A stretch of DNA of 64,000 nt from positions 496,001 to 560,000 of the forward strand of contig JAHLEZ010000012.1 in NCBI GenBank assembly GCA_020726505.1, in the 5' to 3' direction. Position numbers and translations under genes: made by a program. How positions within the stretch are numbered: position 1 is the stretch's first letter; each line of letters begins with the position of its first letter. Origin of the DNA: Leptodontidium sp. MPI-SDFR-AT-0119. Lineage: Eukaryota; Ascomycota; Leotiomycetes; Helotiales; Leptodontidiaceae. A model generated the notes under the pieces. It had not been told where the DNA came from. It saw only the letters and a program-made list of their open reading frames with translations, and ran no database searches. Positions 35,674 through 45,849 of the stretch are shown one piece after another.

Positions 35674-36327
35674 TACCCGCTGATTGGCCCAGCCGAACGA
35701 ACGTCCAAGTTCTGGTCGAGATGGCTATGCCATTGTTCATATTTGCTACAACTGTCTGCCGATTTATTCGTGACCGAAGATGCGGCCAACCTAACGAGCA
35801 ACTTTCCAAGGTCTTGAAGTATCACACGAAGAGCCAATTATCTAAGCTTGATGCGATGTATCTCTCGGTCCTAAACCCGTTGCTAGTTGGAGTTACGGAG
35901 TCAGAGAAACGAGGTATAGTGGAAGAATTCCAGCAAGTCGTCGGCCCGATAATTATTCTTGCCAGCCCTCTCTCCGCTACTTCTCTGGATCTGCTACTCG
36001 GAGTCCCTGAAGGTACAGTCGATAGCAGAACAGATCTCCTCCACTCAGTCTTAAGTATCCCCTCTCGTGCCGGCCACCCTATTCGATTGTTTCATCTTTC
36101 GTTCCGGGACTTCCTCGTTGACACCGAGAAGCGCGAGACGAATCCATTCTGGATCAACGAGAAAGATGTTCATGGGAAGTTAGCGACTAGATGCCTCCAG
36201 CGCTTATCTACAAACAAGTATCTTAAAAAAGATATCTGCGATCTTCAAACACCAGAAAGGCCACGGGCAGATGTTGATAGACAAACGATAGACCTACACC
36301 TCCCAGCAGATATTCAATATACTTGAT

Positions 36328-37097
36328 AGTATTAGGTATTTCGCTAAAATTTGCGGAGACAGAGCGAAATCATTGTGAGCATATCAGATCGACGAATCCT
36401 CAGTTACTAACATAGTAGCCTCCCGTCACAGAAGATCGCGAGCACCGTCGCCAAGGGGCAGGTCGAGAACCCGGGCTACACGCTAACCATCGAATAATTA
36501 CACATCTACACTGCCCTCGAGCCTCCTCATCGATACAAGATTGCCGCCGTCCGGTTTTGCCCTCAGTAACATTCTAACGAGCACGAGCTCCAGCTTCGCG
36601 CTACTTACTAGCCTGCCCATGATTAGGTCCATCGTCCCACCAGCCGCTATAGTATTACCGCAGCTAAATAGATAAGAAGGATACTAAAGATAGAGATTTA
36701 CTAGGTTAAAGGAATATATAAATAAGAAATGAAACCATCAAATAACCATACCTAAATAATTAATTATATGTAATCAAATAAGTCATTATAGAACATACCC
36801 AAAACAATCAAGTAATGTCCAGACTTCCGACGAGCTACTCATATTGTCCTGCTACAGCGGCTAAGAAGGACTACTCACACATTAGATGTCAAATACGATT
36901 CGTCAACGCACTATTTAAAAGCGACTTGTCAAATCTCACACGAATGTCAATGTAAACCTGAGTATAGTTTTTCATTCTCCTAAAACTCTTTGATTTGTTT
37001 ATTAAAACCCAAAATGACAAAGGTCGAGCCATTTCTACTTGAACCTCATTTAGCGAGTTAGGGATACTATGAAGTCCCTCCAACCTCCCACCTTGTG
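36328..37097. other. Eroded DNA after the NACHT gene
   Basis: The first 100 bases still follow the NACHT-protein frame with several RIP-type stops. Beyond about 36430 I recognise nothing, so the expected WD40 or other repeat domain is lost or too decayed to see. Confidence 0.45.
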
Positions 37098-37559
37098 TTA
37101 GGATAGTAAATCTAGTCGTAGTGATTCTAGGGCTTTTATCTCGAGTAAGGGCAAGGTAGACATATCCTCAGAAGCGTTTAATAGACATAAGGTAGTTGCG
37201 TGTGCTTTAGAAGCTTTCTTCTTCGCCCGAGACGAAGTTTCGTAGTCCGCAGCTGTTTTAGAAAGGACTAAATTACGTTGCTTCCGAGGCTTAAGCATAG
37301 AGCAGTTTCTCTTGGGGCATATTTAACTCACGATATCTTCCTTGGTTGGCTATACTAGTTCCTCCGTATTTGCGAAAGTGTAGAATTTGCCGTTCCTCTT
37401 AAAGAGGATAAAAACCTCCGTGTCGTAAGCCACTCTAATGTCGTAGCCCTAACGAAAGAAGTTGTTCTTCCTCTTACGAAATTACTCTGATTTGGCCCGC
37501 TTGTCTATGATTAGAGTTGACGCCGATAAAGATTAGTAAGAGGTGGACTTACCCGTCAT
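37098..37559 (-). pseudogene. Small MADS-box-like protein, RIP-damaged
   Basis: An ATG at 37559 opens a single frame of 153 codons with four internal stops. The segment RKRKNNFFR-stop-GYDIRVAYDTEVFILF followed by FYTFANTEE resembles the MADS (SRF-type) core seen in short fungal proteins. The C-terminus is Lys-rich (RAKKKASKAH). Its start lies 45 bases from the start of the divergent ferric-reductase pseudogene, so they may have shared a promoter. The family assignment rests on the core pattern only. Confidence 0.45.
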
Positions 37560-37603
37560 TATATTAGTGGGCACCTGTACCAAGCTGCAATATCGTTACT
37601 ACT

Positions 37604-39650
37604 ATGTCGAATGCTCCCTCGCATCTCCAGCGACTACCTTTTAGATGACCACTCGAATAATCACTTCTATAATCACTTAAATTATCACTTAAGTGACCAC
37701 TCGGTTTATAAACTCTTAGCCGATCACCCCTGCGGTTATATAGGTTAATTACTGTGGGCCTCCTAATACTAATAGTTATAATTATTAGCAAGCGGTATAA
37801 CGCCATCTCTAGGACCAAGTCGAGATTCTCAATTTTCTAACATTAGAAGTTTAAATACTCATAGCACTATTAATCATATCGTTCTTATTATTTGTACGTT
37901 CAGGGGTTTCTAAACTCAGTGACATAGACATACCGTCGCGGTACTACTTCATTTCTGCCTATATCTTTATAATATAGCTTTTACTTTGTGCTATCTACCG
38001 TGTCTTCACTTCTAAATAGTTATCAACTTCCTCCTTTCTCTTAAGACATAGTACATATCCACATATCTTTCCAAGAATTCCCTTCGTAAAGACGGCAACT
38101 CGTCTCAAGGTTCTACTCACATCCGTATACATCACTACGAACATCATCCTCGTCACAGTCATTAGGGTAAATTCAAGGTCAGATATAAGCACCCGTGCTA
38201 CTATAATGTCGATTATAAGCCTCATTCCGCTCTTGTATAGTCCACGTTTGAGCCTCATAACGGAGCTACTCAGAATTTCGCGGCGGACTAGTATTAGAAG
38301 CCATCAATAATTAGGCCGAACGGCGGTTACGGAGATCTTATTACACACGATTATATCGTTAACTAAAAGCCAATCATTCGTATAGACGGGGATTAATGCC
38401 TCTAGAGTTATAGTACATCTACGTTAACTACCCCCTAAGTAGATCTTCGGCTAACTTCAAGTCATAAGCGAGCTCCGCTATTAAGTTTATTCTCCTTTTC
38501 TCGTTTCGTGTCAGGCGGAAGCTTTTTTACAAATAGTTTCTTAATTTACATCTACTTCTCTCCATCACGGCGTTAATCGCTATTAGACGTCACGTATTTT
38601 CAAAAAAGCCGGCGGAGATAATTTTACAGATCGATATATATTTGTGGCTTAAGATGACGACACTCCACTAGCTTATGTTCGCATTTAGAAACTTTACTAT
38701 CAGTAGGCCATTTATAAAAGCGGTAATAACTCGCCTCTCAAATCCCTACCTATCTAATAAGTCGCTTACAGAGCCGTCGAACGTATTACAAGTCGATATC
38801 ACCGTGCCTAGAAAGTGGAAGGTTAGGGCTAATTAGTATGTCTTCCTTTTAATCCCTAAACTTAGGGTCTTAGTAGGACTACGAAGACACCCTTTCATAA
38901 TTTCGTGGTGGGATTAGAGCCAAAAAGGGTTAACAATCTCCCTCTTAGTAAAGTCAAGGACGGGGTTTACCGGGCAGTTAGATAGGTACACTAACAGAGA
39001 GCTCCTTGTATTTATTAATAGACTATACGGGATACAGCGTAAGTTTAGAGACTACGGAACAGTAATTATATTTGCCACCGGGATCGGCATAGCGGGCCAT
39101 ATTCTATATATTAAGGACCTCATTAGCGGATATAACAATTGCTAAGTACGGACGCGTCGGATTCTCCTCGTCTAGCAAATAAATAAAGAAAGTGAGTCAA
39201 GGAGAAGAAAAGTCTTCCTGCCGCTTCTAATTTTCTCTTAGGCCAAGAGCAATAGGTCAAGAGTTAGATAGATAATCTCCTCGATAGTAATACCAGATAT
39301 ATACGTATACGTCATCCAAAATTGTCAGCTTACTAACACTACGTGGATCCTCGAGGTCTGCCTTCATATCTAGGACTACGGGAAGAAAGATTTAGAATAT
39401 AGGAGTCATTCTAAGATCAAGAAGATATTCACCCCCCCCCCCCCCCCCCGAATGTTGTCAAAGTACTCGAGACTAAGTTGGAATCCTACCGAGGCAAGGT
39501 GATAGTCTCCCGTAGGCGTCGGTTCATCGCATCCCTAAGTCACTAGCTAACATCATAATAGAATGTGCTGATCCAGTCATAGCCGACAAAGTCCGCAGGG
39601 AGGTCTAGCGGAGAATAAATAAAAGGGTACGCCTAGTCGACCTAGATTTC
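37604..39650 (+). pseudogene. Ferric reductase (FRE family), RIP-damaged
   Basis: An ATG at 37604 opens a frame with a membrane segment (LILIVIIISKRY near 37765). The transmembrane ferric-reductase domain is legible near 38160-38260 (ATIMSIISLIPLLYSPRLSL) and further on (IISLTKSQSF). The FAD-binding region includes VDITVPRKWKV near 38795 and HPFIISWWD near 38900. The NAD-binding motif is FATGIGIAGHILYIKDL near 39075-39130, and NVVKVLETKLESYRGKV closes the domain near 39450. Members move electrons from NADPH through FAD and haem to external ferric iron. Many stops and a C18 tract (39432-39449) show it is dead. Confidence 0.85.
39432..39449. repeat. C18 homopolymer inside the ferric-reductase pseudogene
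   Basis: Eighteen C in a row replace a short segment of the NAD-binding domain, adding several Pro codons (FTPPPPPPPNVV) just before NVVKVLE. It is one of three long C/G tracts in the window. Confidence 0.95.
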
Positions 39651-40227
39651 CAGCCATCCTTACGAAAGACGGGGTAGCCGTCATCTAATGACATGGAATT
39701 CAAGTACAAGGGCTAAGAAATCAAGTGCCAATGCTCACTAGTTAGATAGCAAGTACACTAACCGGGGCTTTAGCAGAGTAGGTTATTAGACTAGGCTGAA
39801 AAACGATCCAATTTACCTGCCGTGCTGCGAGTTCCTAGTTAAAAAGAAAAAAGGCGATTTAAAGTTTTTCGAGGTCATGACCGACCGAGTCTCCTCCGCT
39901 TCCGTTGCTGTTGTTGGAACCAACATGCTGTGCCGCCAACAAATATATAACTCTTCCGGGTGGGCTGATCAGGGTGTGACGAGACGTGTCAAATTCAGCT
40001 CACATTCTGGTCGTATCTCGGCCCACTTTGGCGAACCGGATTGCCAAATACAGCTGGAATGTCGTACATATTCGCCATTTCCAGCAAGCCTTTGATCACT
40101 AGCATATGGTACGTACATGGGAGTGTAACGAGTGTTCGAGTGGGCATGATGTAGCAACATATTTGAATTCCAGCTTACAAACACCATGTCCTCGCCCGGA
40201 ACCAAGAAATTCAGAGTTTCGCGAAGC
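39651..40227. other. Gap between FRE pseudogene and dehydrogenase
   Basis: RIP-type composition ends sharply near 39876; from there the sequence is normal. No gene was recognised. Part of the right half is the 3' flank of the dehydrogenase gene. Confidence 0.45.
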
Positions 40228-41081
40228 TTACTTCTTGCTAAAATCAACATACTTTGAGCCGACGAAGCTAGCATTCCAGGGTCCTTGCTCCTTCTTTGAC
40301 GCAAGCTCCAGATAGAAATTGGCATGGTTCTCCCCACTGATCTCATAATTGGCCGGGGTTCCATCTGCCTTCCTCTCATCACCAAAGTAGAAACTATTGG
40401 TAGAAGAAAGTCACCGTCAGCTCTAGTTCACCCGTTTCCCCTTCAATTCTCTGTGCGTGAGGTTCTCTAGACTCACTTGAAACCCTTCTCGGCGTACACG
40501 GTGGCCAAGCCCTGAATCAGATGAGCGGTCGCACTCTTCCCCACGCCAAGATCGAGCAGGAGGCTAGGCATGGGCATGAAAGGCAGGAAGTTGCCGGTGA
40601 AGATGAAGGTTTTGTTCGTGTCGGATGGCAGGGTCTCAAAACCGGCTACGGCTTCCTTAGCTGCCGCATATACACTCGTCGTGTTCACGGCGAGGTTCGC
40701 GGCGAAGCTGGAGACGGTGTGAGCGAATGGATCAGGATTGAAATTCGCGGCAGCGGCTATAAGAAAAGATCAGCAAAGCGCACTTTTCCACATATTGAGT
40801 ACCGTAGGTTTGGCTTCTGCAATGACGGGACGAGAATACGCACCATTGTAGATGATGACGTTTGGAGTTCCGATCTTGGCTTTCACCTCGTCGAATACTG
40901 ATTTGATTGACAAGGGCTCGGCGAAGTCGGCCTGGATGACGAGATCTCTGGTGTTGTCCTTGTGATGGGTAATCGTCCGTGTTGCGAGAGCGACCTTGTA
41001 ACCATTCTTTGCGAACGCCTCGGCGGTCTTCGTGCCGACGTTGGCTCCCGCTCCAAGAATGAGGACGACTTGAGCTGCCAT
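40228..41081 (-). CDS. Short-chain dehydrogenase/reductase, intact
   Basis: Exons 41081-40844, 40756-40477 and 40393-40228 join in phase to a 227-aa protein. The N-terminus VVLILGAGANVGTKTAEAF is a Rossmann NAD(P)-binding motif, and RTITHH follows the second strand. NVIIYNAAAAN is the usual strand-4 motif and VYAAAKEAV gives the YxxxK catalytic pair. The protein is a little shorter than classical members (about 250 aa). The substrate cannot be told. A TATA-like box lies about 100 bases upstream (41181-41186). Flanking DNA is RIP-eroded but this gene is clean, so it is probably single-copy and under selection. Confidence 0.9.
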
Positions 41082-41780
41082 GTTGAGTTATTGGGTAGTT
41101 TAGGAGTTGTAATGGTGAATAATGAGTAGCGAAGTTGGTGAGTGTGTCTCTTGAGGTCAGATCAAGGGGGACTTGAAAGATATATAGGCAAACAGCTTCC
41201 GGTGGGCAAGTCCATCTGTGCTTATTTGGGTGTCAGGGTGAACTTCTCCCTTCTGTGGAATTAGAAATCCTGCGTTGCTTTCCTCAGCAGCTTAGCTGGG
41301 GAGACAGGCTGACATGCACATCTGGAGAAGCGGTCGAGCTGAGTAACTCGGAACTCTAAACATAAAATGCTTGTCACTTGGCATGCATGTGATTTGAGCT
41401 TACCAAGGCGGCCCTCACCCAGTCCTCCCGCATTTGCTGGAAAAACGGGCGGCAGATAAATCTTGTGATGGACTAATGCAGCTGATTTCAGGTTCGTAAG
41501 GTTAGTAGCAAGGCGGTGACATACTTCAGCCTTAGCGCCGCATCCCACAAACCTAGTAATCTACCTTACATTAAGGCATTTGTGGATCCGATTTTTAATA
41601 AAACAAAAAGGGTCACGTGAAAGACACTAATGAGGCGTGCTTGTCTTGACTGTGGCGAAGCGAGGTCCCCTGGCCCCGGAGCTTGCGAAGGGCCGCCGGG
41701 GAAAAGACCTGTGTTAAATGTCTTGCGTAAACCCTATTAGAGGAGCATAACGTTATCTAAAGGGGGTATTGTACTCACTC
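41082..41780. other. Upstream region of the dehydrogenase gene
   Basis: It holds a TATATAGG box (41181-41188) and a CACGTG palindrome near 41614. An open stretch at 41261-41548 (minus) has no recognised motif and is probably chance. Confidence 0.45.
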
Positions 41781-42475
41781 AATCAATTGGCGCCATCTGG
41801 TATTTTAAGTTACGAGCCATTCAGTAGATCAAATGTTTGGATTACTTTGTAGGCAGGGGTTTTTACGTTTAAACTATGCACTGATCAGTGGACCTGCTTA
41901 TACTCTACAGTCAAAGTCTTACTAATCGCAAGGCAAGAACCTCTGGCTTGTACTCCGCATACTATACGCGTACTTGAAGCCCCCTCGTTGATTTGACTTG
42001 AAGATGAAAGCTCTTCGGGATAGTGTCTTATAATATATAAATTGTACTCGTACAAATATCGTAAGCTCTTCCTTGCAATTCCTCCTTAAAACTCGTCGCT
42101 AAAGTCATTACATTTCTCGTAGCTTTACTAGTAACTCTTCTTCACGCCAATTTCACTAGTTATATAAGTAAGAACAGCGGGGTTTATCCCCTAAGAGAGA
42201 CCTTGCGAACGCGAGGACAAGGCTATATAATAGGCTTAACTCTAAAGAGAATTCAAATATATAAATATTTGTTTATAACGCAATTGAAACATTAGATACT
42301 TCAGTGGAACATTTGCTTAGGTTATCTTAGGCTATCAAGTTGAAGTTGTTCACTTATTGGTTTAATCGAAGCTTCTATAAAGGCTTAGTTATAATCCGCA
42401 GCTTTTCAACTAGTTAGGGGCTTTGTTATAATCCTCCGCTTAGATTGATTTTTCAGTGGATGGCGCCAATTGATT
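41781..42475. repeat. Segment bounded by a perfect 17-base inverted repeat
   Basis: AATCAATTGGCGCCATC at 41781-41797 is repeated in reverse at 42459-42475. The 695-base interval is AT-rich with no gene. It may be a non-autonomous TIR element, though no target duplication is visible. Alternatively each arm is an LTR end with a TGGCGCC primer site, in head-to-head order. Confidence 0.6.
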
Positions 42476-42788
42476 AAGTGGATACGGTAGTAATATTAAG
42501 TCCGTGTGATTAGTACGGGAGTTTACTAGAAAAAGCCTATAATAGTGTAAGTGCATAAGCGGCAATCTTATTCACTAGTTTAGACTTTCGAGAACGCCGA
42601 GTCGGGCGGATTTAATGATTTCAAAGTATTGATTATCAAAAGTCAAAATAATTAAAAATGAAGGATCAATGTACTCCGTTTGAAAACGGTTCCTGGGCGT
42701 TAAGCCTCTAAGTACTTAGACCCCGTAGGTTCTTTAAGTTTCAACTTATCTACTAAACCTTTCCTAAATAACTAACACTGTACTAATA

Positions 42789-43928
42789 ATGCTGTATTTT
42801 ATCTTTTCGTTAATTCTCACGGCGGCTGCCTTACGAGGAGCCCTGGCTGTCCTAAGCACTCGGTTCGGAGCTAAGAACATATTGAGATCTTGTTTATTGT
42901 TTAAAGGCAACTTTACTATTAAGTAATTCCAACTATACCCCGAGAACGGAGAGTTCGACTTTAAGTCGTGTCTTCTCTACGTATCGTAAGTCCTTATTAG
43001 GGCATAAAGACATCTAACTAGAACTAACATAAACAGGAATCTCTATAATAGCACGATATTAGTCATCGACCCTTACGAGAGAGCAGTAGTCGACATGATT
43101 GAATTCCCCGGCATATTACACACCCCCAGGCTTTTTGTCTCTAGTCTCGAAATCGACACATAAACCGGCCTCATCGCTATCTTCGCCAATTCTGGAGTTG
43201 CCTTTGTAACTTAACTGGTAGACTCTAATATCTCCGGCCTAAATATAGTTATACTCTAGGACCCTATAACTAAGAAAGAGCTCTAGAGAATTAACCTCAC
43301 AGATACTAATAAGGGAGTATATAATAGTTTTGTAGATGTCGAGCTAGATCTTACTAGAAACGTTTATATTAATAGAATATTTCTAAGTACTATTATGAAG
43401 CTAGAGAAGTGCGGCAGGGGCAAAGTCCCGAAAGTGAAGGAGTGGTTTCTAAGTTAGCCCCGGAATACTAATATAAATGGCTTTAGAGGGTTAGCCGCAA
43501 AAGATTAGACCCTCTTTATATATAATAATACTGACAGACAGCTCCTGAAATTCGATATGCGCTCTCTTATAAGAAAACCCGTCGCTATCCCGATAACCCC
43601 TAATATTATATTCCTGAACTCAGACGCTAATTACTTACCCCCGAAATACAATAATACCGTTTGGCTCATCTCGGGCGGACCTAGAATCAAGGTATTAAGA
43701 AGTAAAGATACGAAATAAAATACGGCAGAGTTTATAAGGACTATAGAAAAGGCTTCTCTCGGGTTACTCCTTAATCACTTAGCGACGGCAGTAGTGTAAA
43801 TCGGTCAAGGGTTGAATATATTGACGTTATATACTAGAGACGGCGTTGACGCCGTCTCAGGAGGGAATAGGACTACATTTCCATTTATCGACATCACAGA
43901 TCGGGTGGAGAAGTTGCTTTCAATATAA
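42789..43928 (+). pseudogene. Secreted beta-propeller-like protein (TRI14/SMP-30-like), RIP-damaged
   Basis: An ATG at 42789 opens one frame of 379 codons, broken by about eleven stops but with no frameshift. It starts with a hydrophobic signal (MLYFIFSLILTAAALRGALA). Segments such as PNGEF-like PENGEFDF, LVIDPYERAVVDMIEFPG, TGLIAIFANSGVAF and GFRGLAAKD resemble fungal TRI14-like/SMP-30 beta-propeller proteins. Stops lie where Gln or Trp is likely. The lack of indels means RIP alone killed it, so a second copy once existed. The family call is tentative. Confidence 0.45.
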
Positions 43929-44249
43929 GCCGTCAGTACGAGGGATTAGTAGATTAGTAGATTTGATTTGATCTGATTTTGATGTAATTTAATTTATTGA
44001 TTTATTCCTATGTCGTCTTCAATTACTAATCATGCGAAACCTGTCCGGCTTTAGTTTAAGTATTATCCTGCAATCCACAGTATCTTATGGACCGCCTTAA
44101 TCACACCCTTTAAAGTATAAACTGTTAGAAATTCTGCGTAAGTGTCCTAGACAATAATCCCGCCCCTAATCGACATGCTTACAATGAAAATTGGACTACG
44201 GATATAAATACAGAGATATTAGGTGCACACAGTTCTGGAGGTCTATCCG
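43929..44249. other. AT-rich gap
   Basis: No gene was recognised. A GATTAGTAGATTAGTAGATTTGATTTG microrepeat-like stretch lies near 43945. Confidence 0.4.
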
Positions 44250-44900
44250 CACTTAGGAATCTGGAGAGTTGACTGCCCGTTTAATATATAGGATAAATTT
44301 CCACACCTCTTGCCCTTAGCTCTAATCATGTCTGTTCGCAGATATCTATATAGTTAACAATAGGGCACAAAATGCCAGATAACCTCCTTACTTTGCCCGC
44401 ATTCGCACCGGTCGCCGCCTCTAGTTCTAATTCTAAGTAGAAATTCTCGCAGCTTGAAACGTCCACTCCAGAGCTGAACTAACACTTGGGCCTCTGCCCT
44501 TGTTGGCTTAATTATTAGAAAAAAGTCTAACATATTTCCTTAAAAGGGCATAGTCTAACTCCCTTTATTGACTTCACGATTTTCATCTCCCCTGTAAGGA
44601 AGAAACTTCCCAGGCTAACTTGAGCTTCCCCACTATGTCAAACCTAAGATTACCTTTTGACTAACTTAGTATTTATATTACACTATCATCCTTCGTACAA
44701 TCGGCTTATCCGCCGCCTCATTGCCAGGAACTTCTACGTGGCGTGGGAACTAAGTAAGTAGGACGCATCTTCTATTTGTAAGAGCCCCTCTTGTCAAAAA
44801 GGATACTGATCAATAGACGACTCTAGTCGTTACTAGAAATCCGAACTCCATTGACTTGCCAAGTAGTACAGCTATTGAATTTGAGAGAACTTCGTTAGAT
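44250..44900 (-). mobile_element. LINE (Tad1-like) remnant: RNase H and Cys-rich tail
   Basis: On the minus strand near 44745-44690 the frame reads FPRHVEVPGNEAADK, the RNase H motif of fungal non-LTR elements. Further on (44490-44370) it reads LREFLLRIRTRGGDRCECG and then EVIWHFV, the Cys-rich C-terminal region following RNase H. Stops and frame breaks are common and the RT is absent. It is a 3' fragment only. Confidence 0.75.
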
Positions 44901-44939
44901 AAGAATACCCTCTACGCTTCGAGGCAGCGTGTCAAAAGA

Positions 44940-45480
44940 TTATTCAAACTAGTTAACTAATATTCTATTCTAGTTAACTAGAATAGAATAGAATATAAAT
45001 AACAGATATTTGACTTGAATAGAATAGTTATTTTTAGTTAGTTAACTAATATTCAACTATTCAGCTCTATTTTTTTTTAGAAAGAATAAAAGATAAAAGA
45101 CTTTTATTAAATAAAATTATAATTAACTAATAACTAACTAAATAACTAACTAAACAACTAACTCTTTTCTTTAATATAAAAGGGATTATCTTCTATATCT
45201 AAGCCTTTTATTACCGCTTTATATTCTTTTCCTTCTTCGTCGTCTAATATTCCCCAACTTTTAAGGCAAATTATCTTCTCAAAAGTCTTTTTACTAAGCT
45301 TATTTCTTAGCTTAGATATAATAAAAGCCCCTTAACTAAAAAATCGTTCACTAGCGGCCGAGCTAGCCGGAATTTGTAAATATTTCCTAGCAACTTGAGA
45401 TAATATTTTATACTTCTCTTTATTAAGTCGCCAGTAATCTAAAGGCCTTATTTTTGACTATATATAAGTTAGATTTAATA
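44940..45480 (-). mobile_element. hAT transposon fragment with dimerisation domain
   Basis: On the minus strand 45480-45170 reads YLQIPASSAASERFF, then GAFIISKLRNKLSKKTFEKI, the C-terminal hAT dimerisation domain; one TAA replaces Gln. Downstream, 44950-45060 has repeats of TAGTTAACTAA and GAATAGAATA, like hAT subterminal repeats. The rest of the transposase is missing at 45480, where MFS sequence begins abruptly. Confidence 0.82.
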
Positions 45481-45775
45481 TTAATATGGTGTCGAGAGGT
45501 AGAGAATGGGATAAGAGAGAGTGATTAACCTGAATAGATCCAACACACTCATTCTTCGAACAATGATTGGGAAAAGCACGATGGTCGCGAACATAGAGTA
45601 CATGCCCTGGAAAAACATGATGACTCCGATTTCCTTGAGATTAAGGCCATAACCCCGAACGAACTTGAAAGGCAGGTTCCATTCTAGATTTTTCGGAGGC
45701 GGTGTACTCAGGAGAATCGGAAGCAGGGCATCAAAAGTCATAGTGTGGCTGAGAATCACGAGTCAGTTTTGTCTG
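45481..45775 (-). pseudogene. MFS transporter fragment
   Basis: About 92 codons read SHTMTFDALLPILLSTPP, then LKEIGVIMFFQGMYSM and FPIIVRRMSVLDLFRLI. This matches a mid-protein stretch of fungal major-facilitator drug or nutrient transporters. Both ends are cut: at 45481 by the hAT fragment and near 45775 by AT-rich DNA. The piece itself has no stops and little RIP. Confidence 0.7.
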
Positions 45776-45849
45776 ACCTGCGGAGAAACAACTCATAACT
45801 TACTAAGCTAGGATACTAAGTCTCGTAGTATTAAACTATAATAAGAGCA

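Larger units (their letters stand above)
33800..36327 (+). pseudogene. Retropepsin-NACHT chimera (NLR-like), split by a MITE
   Basis: A 417-codon open frame (33800-35053) begins inside a gypsy protease (YVTKLGKYDIILGKPWLTDH near 33900-33955, VGAAAFHTLAE near 34125). Near 34200 it passes without a stop into a NACHT NTPase. Walker A is GMAGTGKST (about 34375), Walker B IVVDALDECD (about 34690), then FFLSSRPELHIRLGF. A MITE at 34976-35673 interrupts it; the protein resumes at 35676 (ADWPSRTNVQVLVEM, LFHLSFRDFLVD) and continues to a stop at 36327. RIP-type stops then follow where the repeat region should be. NACHT proteins are fungal NLRs linked to nonself recognition. There is no clear start codon; the frame opens with TTG. 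Whether the fusion was ever expressed is unknown. Confidence 0.82.
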
